From: Juglans regia
Lineage: Eukaryota > Streptophyta > Magnoliopsida > Fagales > Juglandaceae
Assembly: GCF_001411555.2 (NCBI RefSeq)
Contig: NC_049903.1
Span: 14,303,234-14,367,233 of the forward strand
Reading direction: 5' to 3'
DNA length: 64,000 bases
Part shown: piece after piece, positions 47,700 to 61,152 of the stretch
Layout of the letters: each line of letters opens with the position of its first letter
How positions within the stretch are numbered: position 1 is the first letter of the stretch
Notes under the pieces: model-generated
What the model saw: only the letters and a program-made list of their open reading frames with translations
What the model was told of the DNA's origin: nothing
The model's database searches: none
Translations under genes and position numbers: made by a program

Positions 47700-49294
47700 T
47701 CTTAAATAATATTAAATATTTAATAAATATTGTATAACTCACACATTAAATATATGACATTAAAATCCAAGTAAGAAATATAACCAATCTCGATCAATCT
47801 ACATTTGCACCATAAAAAAAGTATGAGTGATACTATATGTGATCAAAATTTGGTTACAAAATAGTGCATTTCAGTACCAATTAGTGCATTTATATATTTA
47901 TTATTTGTTCTGTGAGGTAGAGAGAGACAGAGAAAATATAACATGGAACTTTAAAAAGCTGGTCAAAAATTAACCAAAGGAAAAAAGAATGACAATTCTT
48001 CCTAAAGAGAGATTTGTTTTTTTTTAGTCAAAACTTAATCATGTTAGCATAGTTTAATCATAAAGCCATTGATTCGATACAAAGAAGAGAACATGACAGT
48101 ACTTTTAACGCAGAAAGAATAAAAGGAGATTCAATAATCAATGTTATCATGCTTCTGATTCAAATGGTACCATCTACCATTCTCAAATAGCTCCATTCCA
48201 ACTTACTTCAGCTATCTCCTTGACCCCAATTGCGCTTTCAAACCTCCATGAGCTTTGTTTTATTCTTGTATTCTATTGAAATTTGCCCAGGATAATAAAA
48301 TAAATAAATAAATACATGCTTAATCTGCACAGCCAGCGGCAACCACCACAACTTCTAGACATCATATGAATGTTCTTAAATCAATATAGCATAGACTCGC
48401 AGAGAAGGTAAAGACATAAAGATAGTTCTTCCAGCTCAACATGCTCATTAAATTCATCACATTTAACTTCTAATTTCAGGTTAACGGAAAAGAGATGAAT
48501 AATCAATTTATGGAAGGGCAACTTACCCTAAAACAAGATCAAAATTCGCAACCCCAGAAGCCAAATTCCTAAAACAAGATCTTTCACGTGAACCAACAAA
48601 CCTAGCCTGAGCTGGAAGGAAAACAAAATTCTCAAAAGCCAGAAGCCAAAGCCCCACGAAATGGGGCGTTCGACACGAACAACTTCAGAGTCTAGACCCA
48701 ACTCTTAAATTAGACAAAAGCCAGTTCCGAGAGACAAACCCAAACCAAAACCTTGGCTGAGTCGGAATTCAACACTGTAATCTCAAAGTCTACAAAACAA
48801 AGAACCCCCAGAAGCAAACATTTTACATCAACTACTCGAAAACTAAAACCTACAAGACAAAAGCTAAGCTTAAACTTAAACAAGCCAACTTACCATAACC
48901 CCTCAAAAGACTTTCCAGTGAGTTGCTCCAAAGAAAAACTTTGGATGCAGCCGAGGAGATCTGGAATATATGACGACGGCGACCGCAACAAGCAGTTCGG
49001 TCCTACCCACGACGACGACCACAGATGGAATGTTGGGATCAGACGAAGACGCCACTATCTGGTTTCATTTCGAAAACACGACGACCACTCTGTTTCAACT
49101 GATTTCCCTCCATTTTTCTTATGTTTCAGTGGATTTCTTTTTCATTTTTTTTAATAGCCACATCAGCTGATTCCCCAGGGGTTCCCCACCCTCGGTTGCC
49201 TATAACAGAATTGTTCTTTTTCACCATCTCTCGAGCTACGCAAGAGGTTTGAATCTGAATCTGAGCTAGGACTCTTGCTCAAAGTGGGTCTGTG
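47700..49294. other. Upstream region of the FRS-like gene
   Basis: No supportable coding region. A plus-strand open frame at 48753-49154 is basic and low-complexity and has no recognisable domain. Leader exons of the minus-strand gene could lie here. Confidence 0.4.
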
Positions 49295-49944
49295 TAGGGG
49301 TGGGCTCGACTCCGATGGAGTCGGAAAGCCCACCTTCGACTCCAACCAGAGCTAGGAGTTCCGATCATAATGTAATTGGGCCAAGGCTCACTTCTAGAGG
49401 AATCAAAATTAATAAAATTCAAACAAATTAAACAATAATCGAAAAAATCCCAAATTTTAAAAGCCCTAAAAATTGAATTTGATGGAAATATAACAATGCA
49501 TCAACAAATCAAAGTAGGAATCCAACTTAAGGCGTCGCGAAGGCTGAGGAGAAGTAGGCTACAATGGGGTTGAGCTTGTGACAGCATAACAGCAACAGGA
49601 AGATGGCAAACGGACGCAAAGATTGATAAAGCGAGAAAGAGATTGAGAAAGGAAAGAGTGCAAGGGAGCAGAGAAGAGGGGGGGGTCAGTTTTGGACCCT
49701 CTAGTAGAAAACGACTTCATTCCAAATGGAACAATGTAGTTTCACGTTAAGGTTGAAATTTAATCAGATGTAAAACGACACCGTTTTACATCTGATCTTT
49801 TTTTTTTTTTAAGTCGGAGTTCGGAGTCAGAGTTTAGAATCCATACCGGAGTTTGGAGTTCGTATGGGCTCCAACTCTGACTCCAAATTTCGACAGCTTT
49901 GACTCCGTCGGAGTCGGAACCGGTGGAGGATTTACCCTCCCCTA
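49295..49944. mobile_element. Non-autonomous hAT element with GGAGTCGGAGT subterminal motifs
   Basis: A 650-bp element flanked by GGTCTGTG (49287-49294) and GGTTTGTG (49945-49952), 8 bp with one mismatch. Left end TAGGGGTGGGCTCGACTCCG; right end on the reverse strand TAGGGGAGGGTAAATCCTCC. GACTCCGATGGAGTCGG and repeated CGGAGTTCGGAGTC motifs lie inside both ends. The middle has no transposase. Confidence 0.82.
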
Positions 49945-49952
49945 GGTTTGTG

Positions 49953-51206
49953 GGTGAAAGTAGCTAACTTAGGGCCAAAAATGCCCCTCCCACACAGCCT
50001 CACTACGCCCTCGAAGTCACCCTTTTGTCTTATATTTGGAGATGGAAAATTGAGGATTCTCACCAATTACTTATTTAATAATTTTGTGAATTTTGTTTAA
50101 ATGTTTAAGGGGTTTAAAAAAATGTTTGAAAAAAAAAAACAAAAAAACAGAAGAAAATTTTGGTTTTTCGGTGAGAATTCTCGATGGTCATCACCCCATT
50201 TGGAGATTTACTTTAGAATCTTGAGACAAATACAAACCATTTATCTCTTCCAATGCAAACATTTTTAAGGGATTATTAGTTAAATTTTAGATTGCATAGG
50301 CATTTGGCTAAGCCAATGTCATTGCTCTTATTTGTTGTGAGTTTTGGTTTTTTTTTATTAATATAATAAATCCAACTCAGCAGGTGTGCGGTGTGCTGAA
50401 TATAAAGTGGCTTCCTTGTAGTACCATTGGGAGGGGAAAACAGAGAGAGAAGGGGAAAAGTGAAGGGGGGAAAGGAATTAGAGTTTGGGGTTTCTTGGAT
50501 CCAAAACCACGTTGTTTTGAGAGGGGTGTGCTGGATTTTTCCTAAGGCTTTAGGCCTTGCTGTGGGTTGGGCTTGGATTTCACATCCTCCCCCCTTATAA
50601 AAATTTCGTTTTCAAAATTTGCTTTTCATAACTATAATTAATCCCCAAGGACTTAAAAGTCAACAATTTCTAGCTCTACTTCCATAGGTTCTTCCATTAT
50701 GACTATAACTGATTCCTCCAATGGCACATCTTGTCTAAAATCAAATCCTAAGGCAGGGCATACAATCCAAAATCTCCAATTCCATAACGACATATCCTAC
50801 AATACCTATGGATCCAAATGATTATTACCTCATAATTTAGATTACGTTGTCCAATGTTGACGCTTAAGCTTCAACTTCATAGACTCTATTGTACTCAACA
50901 CTTTGGTGACTTATCAGTCTCTTCTTAAGTTAACCATTAATGACCGTCTCTTCTTAAGTTAACCATTAATGACCATAAATTTGCACTGCAACATGATCAA
51001 CCCACAATAAACTGTGTAGACTCAAATTTTAAATTTTTAAGTGATCTCAAGTCGCAACTAATTCCTCATGATCATCGTGAAAGTTCACTCCAACCCATCA
51101 AATCATAAGTACCACGGTGGTGTGATGCCTGGCTTTAAGAAGTTTGGTTTCTCGAAAATCTTTTACAAAAAGTGAAGGAAACCCCTGATTTCTAACTATT
51201 TTAATG
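49953..51206. other. Intergenic stretch, possibly retroelement-derived
   Basis: No gene seen. The block TCCTCCCCCCTTATAAAAATTTCGTTTTC at about 50584-50612 (given in part: CCCCCCTTATAAAAATTTCG) has the style of plant LTR-retrotransposon flanks, and a direct repeat GACCGTCTCTTCTTAAGTTA occurs near 50918-50970. Neither is enough to define an element. Confidence 0.35.
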
Positions 51207-51310
51207 TGTAACAACTCATTCCCTTAGGTTAGGAGTGTTACGTATTTTGCCAGTAAAGGAACTCAACAAAATAAAAATAACTAATTTATCGAAAATATTC
51301 CCATGGAGAT
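51207..51310 (+). mobile_element. LTR-like fragment related to the SRP68 intron 10 repeat
   Basis: Begins TGTAACAACTCATTCCCTTA and continues GGTTAGGAGTGTTACGTATT and AACTAATTTATCGAAAATAT. It matches the 5' part of the repeat at 23639-24009 in the opposite orientation. Confidence 0.5.

Positions 51311-51314
<4 letters not shown>

Positions 51315-51342
<28 letters not shown>
51315..51342. repeat. (GA)n microsatellite
   Basis: Fourteen uninterrupted GA units. A shorter GA run is at about 35182-35203. Confidence 0.95.
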
Positions 51343-51347
<5 letters not shown>

Positions 51348-52300
51348 ACTGTGAAGTTGAAGGCTGGTGCAACCACTGACTTAGGGTGGCACAAACAGTG
51401 AGGCGTTGCAATGCAAGGGGAGGCGGCGTGGTTCATAGCCAACCAGGCAACCGTGCGTGCTCTGGTGCAGCGGTGTCTCGGGTTGAGCCTTCCGTCATTA
51501 GTCCTGTCGGTTGCCTGGTCTTCAGAGTCTCACATGGGTGGCATCCAGAGACGACAACAATCTGTTTTGCAGTGTAAAAATACGGGCTGTTTGAAATGCA
51601 ACGGTGACTTGGGGCATTGCAATGAAGGCAGCAGAGAAGCAACGGAGAGGAAGGCGGTTGTTGACTTCGTGCGATGCAAACCTTGGAGAACAGAAAAAGA
51701 GGGAGGGCGTGGACTTGCCGTATGTGGGACTTCAACGTGGCTGGGTTTCGGGGAGGTTTTGGGCGGTGCTAGGGTGGTTGCTTTTGGCAGTGGGTGGATG
51801 ACCATGTGGCGCCTCCGATGGTGGCATCAGGTTGTAACGTGGAGGCCGTGAATAAGTAAATAGGTTGTGATGCTAAAGAACTGTGGAGGCTGCGACTGGA
51901 ACCCTAGACCCACGAGAATGGGGCTTACCGGTTTTGGGTCTGACCGTAAATCGGATCATGGGTTTTTACCTTGCTTCCACGCAAACATAAACGTACATCA
52001 TGATTCGTTTGTACTCTTTTGAATATTTCAGCATGAAAAATGTTATTTTATCTATTTAATTTATCTCCTCGTTTTATATTTTATGTATTTTTTTAATTTT
52101 GTTTATTTATTTGTTAAAAAAATGACTATTAATATATTGATATTTTTTATATTTTTTAAAAATATTTTAAAATGATAAAAATATATGAATAAAAAAATTT
52201 AAAAAAAATAAAAAAAATAAAAAAACCAATTTAGCCTAACGATTACTTGAAACAAGCTACTCTCTTACATCATTTGGTCTAGCACCGCTCTTTCAAAATA
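51343..52300. other. GC-richer stretch without a supported gene
   Basis: From 51360 to 51850 the sequence is GC-rich, with overlapping open frames on both strands and no recognisable motif. This is the usual picture of base composition rather than coding. It adjoins the LTR-like fragment and may be part of the same element. AT-rich repeat follows. Confidence 0.4.
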
Positions 52301-55160
52301 TTTGGAAATAGTATCAAATGGTTTGTAATAATATTGAAATAGTTTATAAATAGTGATAAAATTGTTTGAATTATGATATTTTATTAGATTTTAAAAAATA
52401 GAGAAAAAGTTAAATAAAAATATTATAAAATTAAAAAAACTTATTTGAATATAATTTTTGTTTTGAAACTTAAAATAGTTGTATTGCTTTTATATTTTAT
52501 TTGAAAATTTGAGAAAATTATATTGATTAGGTAATGATTAATGAAAAAATTAAAAAATTGAGATTAAAAAATATTTTATATTTAACTATGTTTAAAAAAA
52601 ATATATCTAAAAATATCTAAAAATATATAAAAGCACCTTGTTACACAAATAATGCCCTTTTCTAAAGATCCTTGGGACTCTAATAAATGGGTTGGCTCAT
52701 TTACCTTTGGGTGTTAAGAGTATCTCAAGTATATATCAAATATTTTCATAATACTTTATTATTATTTATTATTTTATTATTATTTTTCATATATTTTTTA
52801 TTACAATTTACTACTTTTTAATATTCTATTATTATTTTTTCAATACTATTCATAACTATCACTATCCAAACAAGGTATAACTGTCACTATCCAAACTACC
52901 TTGTTTGGATTCATAAGTGATATAATACTCACTGTACAGTAGAGCTCACTTCTATACAAACACTTGCGTTAAGTGAGATGATTTTTATGTGTTTTCAAAA
53001 AAAACATTTAGGAGTCATTTGAATTTAAAATCCAACTCATCTCATCTTATCATTATAATTATTTCAAATTCTTATATAAAATATAATAAATAATTTAACT
53101 TTTTCAAATTTTAAAACAATTTTCTCAAATTTTTACATAAAATATAATAAATAATTCAATTTTTATTTTACTATTCACAAACTATCTAAACTAATATTTG
53201 AATCTAAACTACTAAGGCCATCCTCAGATGACTTTTGCTTTTAGAACATTTTCAGAAGCCCAAACCACTCTCCTCAAATTTTGATAATATATAAGGCGAA
53301 AAATTTTATTTTACTGTAGGTGTTGTGATAGATTACTTTTTTTTTTCAAATCTATACGCAAATTTCTTTTAATAAATTATTGCTTGATATGTAATTTTTA
53401 TAATAATAAAAATATAAAATAAAGTGATTTTATAAATATTCCATAGTTATTTAAGAATGTTGTAAATAAAATATATTTTTATTTGATATTTTTTTTTTAT
53501 AGAATTTGATTTTATAAAAATATTGCCATCTTATAATATGATTATGAATTACATTATAAAAAAAATGGATATTTAATTTAAAAATTTATTATTACTTATT
53601 TATAAATAAAAAAAATCATTACAAATACAATATAATCATTTGTGAGACTCACATCTATTCCCTCTCTAATAATTTAAGATTATTTCATCTCACTTTCAAT
53701 TCAAACGCACCAAATTTTTAAAAATTATCTCAACTCATAACTCACAAATCTCATTATTTTTTATAAACTATCACAATTCATTTAATATCATCTCTCAATC
53801 TCAAAGAGCCTAAATACGTTATTGGGCTCGTTTAAATCCCAATGAGCCATATCATGAGGCCGAGTAAGTTCAACTTGCAAATAAATAGTTCTCGGCTTTT
53901 AAATAATTTATTTGGCTTAAATACTATTAAGGCTTGTTTGGAAACATAAACTATATCACCTCATTTAAAAAATTTTCATAATTTATGTTTCAAACATTAT
54001 TTCAAAGTAACAAATGTAAACATTTTTAAATTTTAAATCTTTAATTTTTCATCTAATCATTATAATTTTTTTAAACTTAAAAAAAAACATAAAAAATAGA
54101 GAAACACTTTGCAACAACCAATTTCTATTGGATGAAAAACAACCCACCAACGAACTGGCTACACTAAAATAAAGGTTTTGTAAAACAATAGAATAAAAAG
54201 TAGCTGATTAATTTCTCTAATAGTAGAATAAAATACTGTTAAAATATTATTTTTTAATATTATTATTGTTTAAAATTTTAAAAAATTATATTGTTTATTA
54301 TATTTTGTATATGAATGATGAGATGAATTGATATGAGTTTTGAATTTAAACCACCCTTGATCTTTTTCTATAAAACATGTGCGTGACATGTGCATGATAT
54401 TAGTAAAAATTTGAATTTTAAAGTTTTGAAAGATGATTGATCATCTTTCTTTCACATGTGTATATTTTATTTAAAAATTTTGAAAAATAATTGATATTCC
54501 TTTTGACATATGCAAAAGATAGATGATTTTATTTAAAAAATTAAAAGTAAATAATGCTCATTTTGTCATATGCAAAAAGTAAAATATTAGGTTTGAAAAA
54601 TTTTAAAAATGAATGATGTCGTCTTTGACAATTTAAAAAAAAAAAATTTATTTGAAAATTTTGAAAAGTGAGTGGAGCTTTTTTTTTACATGTAAATCAA
54701 AGTTAAAAATAAAGTCTACAAAGCCTGATTCATGGATGAGTGGGGAGTTTGGGTAAGGGATGAGATCTAGTATAGGCAAGTGCATAGTTAGTCACATAAC
54801 ATGCTGATGTGGCAGAATGAAATTGGAGGGCTGGTTATGGCCGGAGACCAGACTGTTTGGTCTCCAAGTTTTCTCCAAAAATAATATAATTTTTTTAAAT
54901 TTCATAACAAAAAATTATATTATAAGAATATTTTAATTTTATAATATATTAGATGAGATGAGATGAGATGATATAATATATTTTGTTGAAAGTTAAATAA
55001 AATATTATTATAACATAATTTTTTACTATTATTTTTATTTTAAAATTAAAAAAAATTAAATTATTTATTATATTTTATGTGAGAGTTTGTAAAAATTATA
55101 ATAATTATATGAGATGAGATAATTTAATTTTATGTAACCAAACTAATCCTAAATTCAATA
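52300..55160. mobile_element. Cluster of GAGATGAG-type MITE copies and fragments
   Basis: Repeated family blocks occur at about 52300-52620, 52900-53220, 53640-53820, 53930-54360 and 54930-55150, recognised by TCATCTCATC / GATGAGATGAG runs and AAAATATAATAAATAATT. Individual ends are mostly decayed, so this is given as one region. Between them lies AT-rich filler without genes. Confidence 0.5.
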
Positions 55161-55269
55161 ACTATTCGCAAACTATTTTATTATTATTTACCCTCGTCTA
55201 ATTTCATTGACCAAAGATCCCAATATGAACTCATTTTCTCACAAAAGATGCTGGCATAACAAGATGCCT

Positions 55270-56810
55270 ATTAATTTTGGGTTCATGAAATATGACAGAT
55301 GTTCCCGTGTTTTATTTCACTGCGGAGAAGAACCAGTGCTTCCTAATTAAAGATCCAATACCCGGCTCTTCTCGTCCTTATTCTTCATCGGCTACTGCTC
55401 AAAAATCAGCCCAAACGTCCACACGGGTATGACTAGTTTTGGGTATCATGGAGTTGTCGGTGTTGTTACTTCTTGTATCCATGGCAGGGTACTTGTTTAA
55501 TGGGTTATGCTACGAAAGTCTTGCATGTCTACGATTGTGTTTGATTTTCCAAATTTTGTTCGATTAGCACTTGTTAAAATCTTGAATAGCATTGATGCTG
55601 TAAGCTCGGTTGGGGTGGTTCGGCTACAGTTTGATAAATGGTAAAGGCATCCATGCATGCATTGAGGGAGGCTGTATTTTGAATCGTTTTGCTCGTTGAG
55701 AAAATTAGACTTATTAAATTGTTTGTTAGAATATTGAGCCATATATACATTTTTTTGTCTATGTTACTTACAAAAAAAAAAAAACATTTTTTTGTTTATG
55801 TTTTGATCGGTGAAAAATGAAAAATTGTGAGAAAAAGATGGCGCAATTTGGATTGGTATTGATTCCGGATGGAAAGATCCTAGACTTTTTATTAGAATCT
55901 AGAGTAGGGATATCACGCAAGGTTGAGATGCTTTAACTTGTCAGGGTACAGTTTACGTTGAGTTGATTGGTCCCATGTAATACGAAGTTATAAAACTCTC
56001 AGTGGAACCTAACGGAAACTCGTTGAAGTTTCGAGAGTCATAAACTCAACAAAGGATTCATGATTATGAATCACTTGATTGTGGGTTAGGCGGTAATAGT
56101 TACTATTGAAACTGTTTGACAAGTTCTAGGAACAAAATTCTGGCTACATAACTGAAAGCATCTAGGTGAACGTGGATGCTATTTGAGAAGGGATTGCAAC
56201 TAATAAAACTGAAGCATAATGTAGTGCATAAGAAGATTAGATTACATCATGCTAGAAGTAGAAATGATCTAGAATATGACTTTTGTTGTGAACATAAATA
56301 ATGGTCTCTATTGGTTTGTATTCACTACGATAATCATTTGATGGCATCCTTCGAGGGTAAATCGGGGGGCTTCTGAAGGGATATTATATAATATATATTG
56401 ACATAAGGAGCTCTATGATGGAGTTCTTCATTCTAACTAACATGGGGGAAACGTGGTAGAGAAACAAGGGAATTTAAGAAGGAAATTATTTTGTATTTAG
56501 TGCTTCTCTTTTCATAGATCCATGTTTTAGTTTCTATTTATCTGATATATTTTATTTTGATATTTACTAGCTCAATTTTAGAAATTGTAACATGTATAAT
56601 TCTATGAGAAGTTAGATAAATGAATCTTATGTTGATCATGATTGTAGTCGGACAATGGTCTAGAGAGAGATATATCCAAGTCTGATAATCCAAGATAAGT
56701 TTAAAATTGAATTTCACGTTGGTTGTTAAGTTTGAGCTTTAAAGTGAGATTTTTAGACAGCCAGTATCATAAATAAGTATAAGATCAAAGGGAAAAGTTG
56801 TAGTTTTATC
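55270..56810. repeat. Dispersed duplicated segment, copy B
   Basis: The shorter counterpart of 17100-19690, in the same orientation, lacking the ~690-bp, LINE and AT-rich insertions. It shares, for example, AAAATCAGCCCAAACGTCCA, GGTTATGCTACGAAAGTCTT, GTTGAGTTGATTGGTCCCAT and GGTCTAGAGAGAGATATATC. An open frame covers VFDFPNFVRLALVKILNSI and SVGVVRLQFDKW, which copy A interrupts with a stop. Confidence 0.65.
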
Positions 56811-57801
56811 ATGATTGTGAAGGAGGTAAAAGAGGAGGAACAAAAAAGTTCAAAAGCAAGTAATTATTACCTTGATTCATTTAGCGAATCCTCTCTCCTT
56901 ATCTAGGATTTGCTACACGGGGTGTTGTCACTATTTATAAAAGGAATTTACTATGTATCATATCCATTATTGATATCCTTTAATTTTACCAGTGTAGGCC
57001 ATCTGAATTGAGAAAAAAAAGATAAAAAGAATTACAAAGCAAGCACTGTGATCTTTAAACATGAGATAATAAGACATGTATTATTGTATCATAAAGTGTT
57101 CCAAAACATTACTAATTTAAACAAGTTTTTTGAGCCCCTAATTTCATATTTTCTTGGTGATCTGAGTATGTATAACATAAATTTATCATAAAAAGCTGAC
57201 TTCAATCTGAACGTAGCTATGTCCTTGTCATGCATTGCCGGGTCTGGCCTTGGTATTAAGGTGATGGTTTGAGTAGTATTTTTTGTCAAGAAAAGGTGTG
57301 GACCCACGACAAACTAGTTTCTAGAGGGAACATTTCTCCTGAAAACTTATATTGCCTTTGTAATGAGGTAGTGCATCATGATTCATATGAAAGCATGAGA
57401 CAACCATGAACTTTTCTTGTAAACTAAACAGTTGAGTAACTAATCTTTCATTGACCACCAAAATGGAGTATCACTAAAGGGTTTGTGAAGTTGTAGATCG
57501 ATCAAAATTAGTATGCGGATTACAAAGATTTATGGTGGCAAACAACCCTGTACCCCCCCATGCCAATGAATCCTGCTTATATGATGTGGGTTCTAACTTC
57601 AAGGGAAAGAAATGATGCGTGCAGTTAATTATTCGAACTTACTGCATCAACTATATCTCTACCTCTAATCATTGGCACAAAGGTCTAAGACCTTTCCTTT
57701 TAGTGAATATTTTATTTGATTCTTTTATTTTTATGTTTATGAATAATAATGCTTGCTTTTGAATGTGGATTCATGACAATTGTTTTGTATTCTCTTGCCA
57801 G
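56811..57801. other. Stretch without a recognised gene
   Basis: Could contain introns of the fragmentary gene that follows. No exon is supported here. Confidence 0.35.
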
Positions 57802-58110
57802 AAATTGAACTTGCATCCAGATGTCCAAATTCAAAGCAGCCTCTGCTCTGCTTTATTTTTTTTTTCTACATGCTCTTAGTAATAGTTATTTGTTCAATAT
57901 TACTGAAAATTTCCTGCACTTGGTCCGACTAATTTTATCACAGGAAATGGACTTATGTTGGGAAACTTGTGTAAGAGCTTCAAAGCTGCTTCAGGTTAGG
58001 GAGTTATATGGTAATGTTATTCCATTCAAAAAAAGAAAGCGCAACTTCAAGGAGGAATTCCGAAAGATACAAGTATCACAACCTGTGGTATGTTCTTTGA
58101 TGATAGGCTT
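57802..58110 (+). pseudogene. Exon-like fragments of an unidentified gene, 5' part
   Basis: After TTGCCAG, the sequence from 57802 reads EIELASRCPNSKQPLLC before a T-run. A well-formed 51-bp exon, 57944-57994, is bounded by CACAG and GTTAGG and encodes EMDLCWETCVRASKLLQ in phase 0. Basic residues KKRKRNFKEEFRKIQ follow on the plus strand to about 58075. I do not recognise the family. The pieces may belong with the exon at 61153-61283. The intervening tandem duplication and LINE tail suggest the locus is decayed. Confidence 0.4.
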
Positions 58111-58701
58111 GTATTTTTGAATGTATTGCTTTTCCAGTTCTTATTCTCCATGTTTAATTTTTTATTCTCACTTTGAAATCTTTTTTTCTGAGTTTTCTTC
58201 ACTCGGTAACAAGTGGTACTTATCTATGTTTTTTCATGGACTAATTTGTGATGGTTAAAAGTATATCAAAGAAGAAGGCCTTGAGGTCTTTTTTACTGTT
58301 CCTTGTGACGTCTTCGAAACTTAAGCTATTGCTTTCTGTTCATATGCACAATGTCAAACAGAGTCAGTCATCTTCCACAATGTCACAACCTGTGGTATGT
58401 GACATTGTGGTATGTTCTTTGATGATAGGCTTGTATTTTTGAATGTATTGCTTTTCCAGTTTTTATTCTCCATGTTTAATTTTTATTCTCACTTTGAAAT
58501 CCTTTTTTCTGAGTTTTCTTCGCTCGGTAACAAGTGGTACTTATCTATGTTTTGTCATGGACTAATTTATGATGGCTAAAAGTAATCAAAAAAGGCCTTG
58601 AGGTCTTTTTTAGTGTTCCTTGTGACGTCTTCGAAACTTAAGCTATTGCTTTCCGTCCATATGCACAACGTCAAACAGAGTCGGTCATCTTCCACAATGT
58701 C
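58062..58701. repeat. Tandem duplication, unit about 320 bp
   Basis: 58062-58383 and 58384-58701 share long stretches such as TTCTTTGATGATAGGCTTGT, CACTTTGAAAT and GACGTCTTCGAAACTTAAGC, with small indels. The offset is 317-322 bp depending on position. The second copy is followed by sequence not present in the first. Confidence 0.88.
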
Positions 58702-58969
58702 TTTAAAAGAATCATAAACATTGTCTTTTAAGTTTAGGACTCTTAAAAGAACCTTCTTTGTACTAGATGACAAGAGTTCCATTTTGTCCGGTCAACACCA
58801 AAGGATATGAGGTAACGTGATATGATTTTTTTACTTCCCTTGTGAACCCACTTTTGAGGTGACAATTTGTACATGATGTGGTGATCGTTGCAGTCCTTCA
58901 TGGCCTTAGTGAAGTTGGAATCGTTAGGTCGTCTTAGCAACGATTATGTATTATGAGTTGTGGCTATCC

Positions 58970-59095
58970 TCTTCTTCTTAACTAGGTGTCTTCTCTTGTA
59001 TGCATCATGTATATTTGGGCATTGCCTATATTTCTATTTATAAAATTTTTACTTATATATATATATATATTTATAAAGTTATTACTTGTGTGTGT
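58970..59095 (+). mobile_element. LINE 3' tail-like fragment
   Basis: GTATATTTGGGCATTGCCTA followed by TTTATAAAGTTATTACTTGT resembles the 3' tail of the LINE at 29.4 kb (GGGCTATGCCTATTACATTG, AATAAAGTTATTACTTATAA). A TA/TG microsatellite replaces the poly-A. The upstream extent is unclear. Confidence 0.4.
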
Positions 59096-60151
59096 GTGTG
59101 CACGCGCGCGCTAGTAATAGGGTAACGTCCAAGGGACGTTTACCTAATGTAGTTTTAATGTTTTAAAAATATTTAACAAAATTTCATCATTTATTTAATG
59201 ATGAAATAGTAGTATTTTATAAATTAAATTTGATAGTTTATTTATGATATGATATTTATATTTTAATTATCTATTTTAAATTAGTTTAAATCAGTGTTTA
59301 AATTTCTACCATTGGATCAAATTTAAAGACTTATGATGAAGGGTTGGATTTAAATCCCCAAAACTTTCCTTTTCCCCTCACTTTCCCTTTCTCCCTCTCT
59401 CTCCTTCCGCTTCAACAGCCATGTCTTCCCTCTCTCTCACCCGATCTCCTCCCTCAAGCAGTCGTGCGCCACCGACCACGTCATTGGCTTCCTCTCACGC
59501 TGGTGACCAAACCCCACCGTCGAAGCCCCTTGGCAACTCCTCCCTTAGCTGCACTCGAGCAACCCGAAATGGGTCTCAACGCACGGATTCTCCACCCTTG
59601 AGCCACTGCGGCTCAACTCCAGCTCCACCAAGCACCACCACTGAGTTCCCCTCACGTTGTGGACCACTTCCATGGAACTTACCACCCCTAACTCCTCCCT
59701 AGCCCCACCATGCAGTGCCTCTACACGCACAGGTTTCTTCCCGTAGCGCCGCCATTAGCCAAACCCATGCCACCGCACCACCACGACGGCCTAGATCCGC
59801 CGCCTACAACCCATGACACCACCACCAGCCTTCCACAGCACCTCCCTTGCTCCTCCATGCCCAGCTGAGCCTCTACCTCTCCCATTTTGTGATTTTATAA
59901 ATTTGTACATTTTGTGATTTTGTAGAATTAGGATGATTTATGGTGAGTTTGTGATCATCCTACGGTGATTTTGAGATGATTTACGGTGAGTTTGGTCTGT
60001 GTTTGTTGTATTTGCTGTGATTTTGTAATCTGTTGTGGTGATTTTGTGAAGAATATTGCTGTGAGGATGTAGCGAGGGACGAAGAAGAAAAACGTAAAAT
60101 AAGAGTACTGTTCATTACTGTTCGTTGGGCGATAGACGCTTTTAAGAATAA

Positions 60152-60185
<34 letters not shown>

Positions 60186-61152
60186 AGTTGTGAGTCTTGT
60201 GACAAATGGCCTTAGTGACAATTTGCTCTAGAAGTTGGAAGATAAACATGGAAACCTTTTTAGGATGATATATAATGAGTTGTTTCTCATGAAGACGTCA
60301 TCGCTACCTAATAAACTGAAAATAGACTATGCGATAAAAAAGTTTAGATTAGATGAGACATTGGTGTTAGATTTTTGGGTTAAGTATATAATCGGTCCCT
60401 GGATTTTAAACCTTATCTTTTTACTCCTTTGGTTTTCAGTTTTACCATTTCAATCCTAGAATTTGTAATTTTTTTTTAAATAAGAACCTTCTGCCAAATT
60501 CCCGTTAGAAAATCTGACATCTAGTGTGGCACACCATGTTGTTAAAAAATAATTAAAAACGAAATAATAATTTTAAAAAGCTAAAACTATTATAAAAACA
60601 CGAAATCATTTAAAAATATAAAATTAAAAACAAATGAAAACCTGAAAAAGAAAATCTAGAAACCTGAAACAAATTAAAAATAAAACCACAAGTCATACAG
60701 TAGTTGTAAAAACTGAAAAAAATTAAAACAAAAAAAGATTCATACTATATTTTTAAGAAGAAAAACTTAAAAAAGAAAAAAAAAATTCAACTACAATTTT
60801 TTTTAAAAACCCAAGAATAAAAAATTATAATAATTAAAATTAAAAATGAAAAAGGAATTATAACTTTTGAAAAACAGAGAAATATTAAAATAAAAAATGA
60901 AAGCAAAGGGGTGACCGCATGGCCACCCTTGCTGAATGTAGGTGCACTGAGTTGGTCTACCTAGGCATGTGCCCGAGTTACCTTAATCCGGGCGCCACCT
61001 GAGTTGGCCAACCCAGGCAGCACGACCTAGGGAAACCCAGGAACTTATGTACTTAACTTGAAAAATTTTGTGCGATTCCTGGAGTTGTAATTAATGAGTT
61101 GTGTTAAAAACTTTACCATGTTTTAATCATTATTATCTTTTAAACATTGCAG
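59096..61152. other. Stretch without a supported gene
   Basis: 59340-59880 is C-rich on the plus strand and gives proline/serine-rich open frames in several frames with no domain. A TA microsatellite lies at 60154-60182, and A-rich sequence at 60540-60900. Confidence 0.4.

Noticed and set aside
48753..49154. 133-codon open frame on the plus strand
   Set aside because: Basic low-complexity sequence upstream of the minus-strand FRS gene. No family signature.
51411..51851. 146-codon open frame with overlapping frames on both strands
   Set aside because: The stretch is GC-rich and open in several frames at once, with no recognisable motif, so composition explains it.
59344..59730. Proline/serine-rich open frames
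   Set aside because: C-rich low complexity is open in more than one frame, without splice context or domain.
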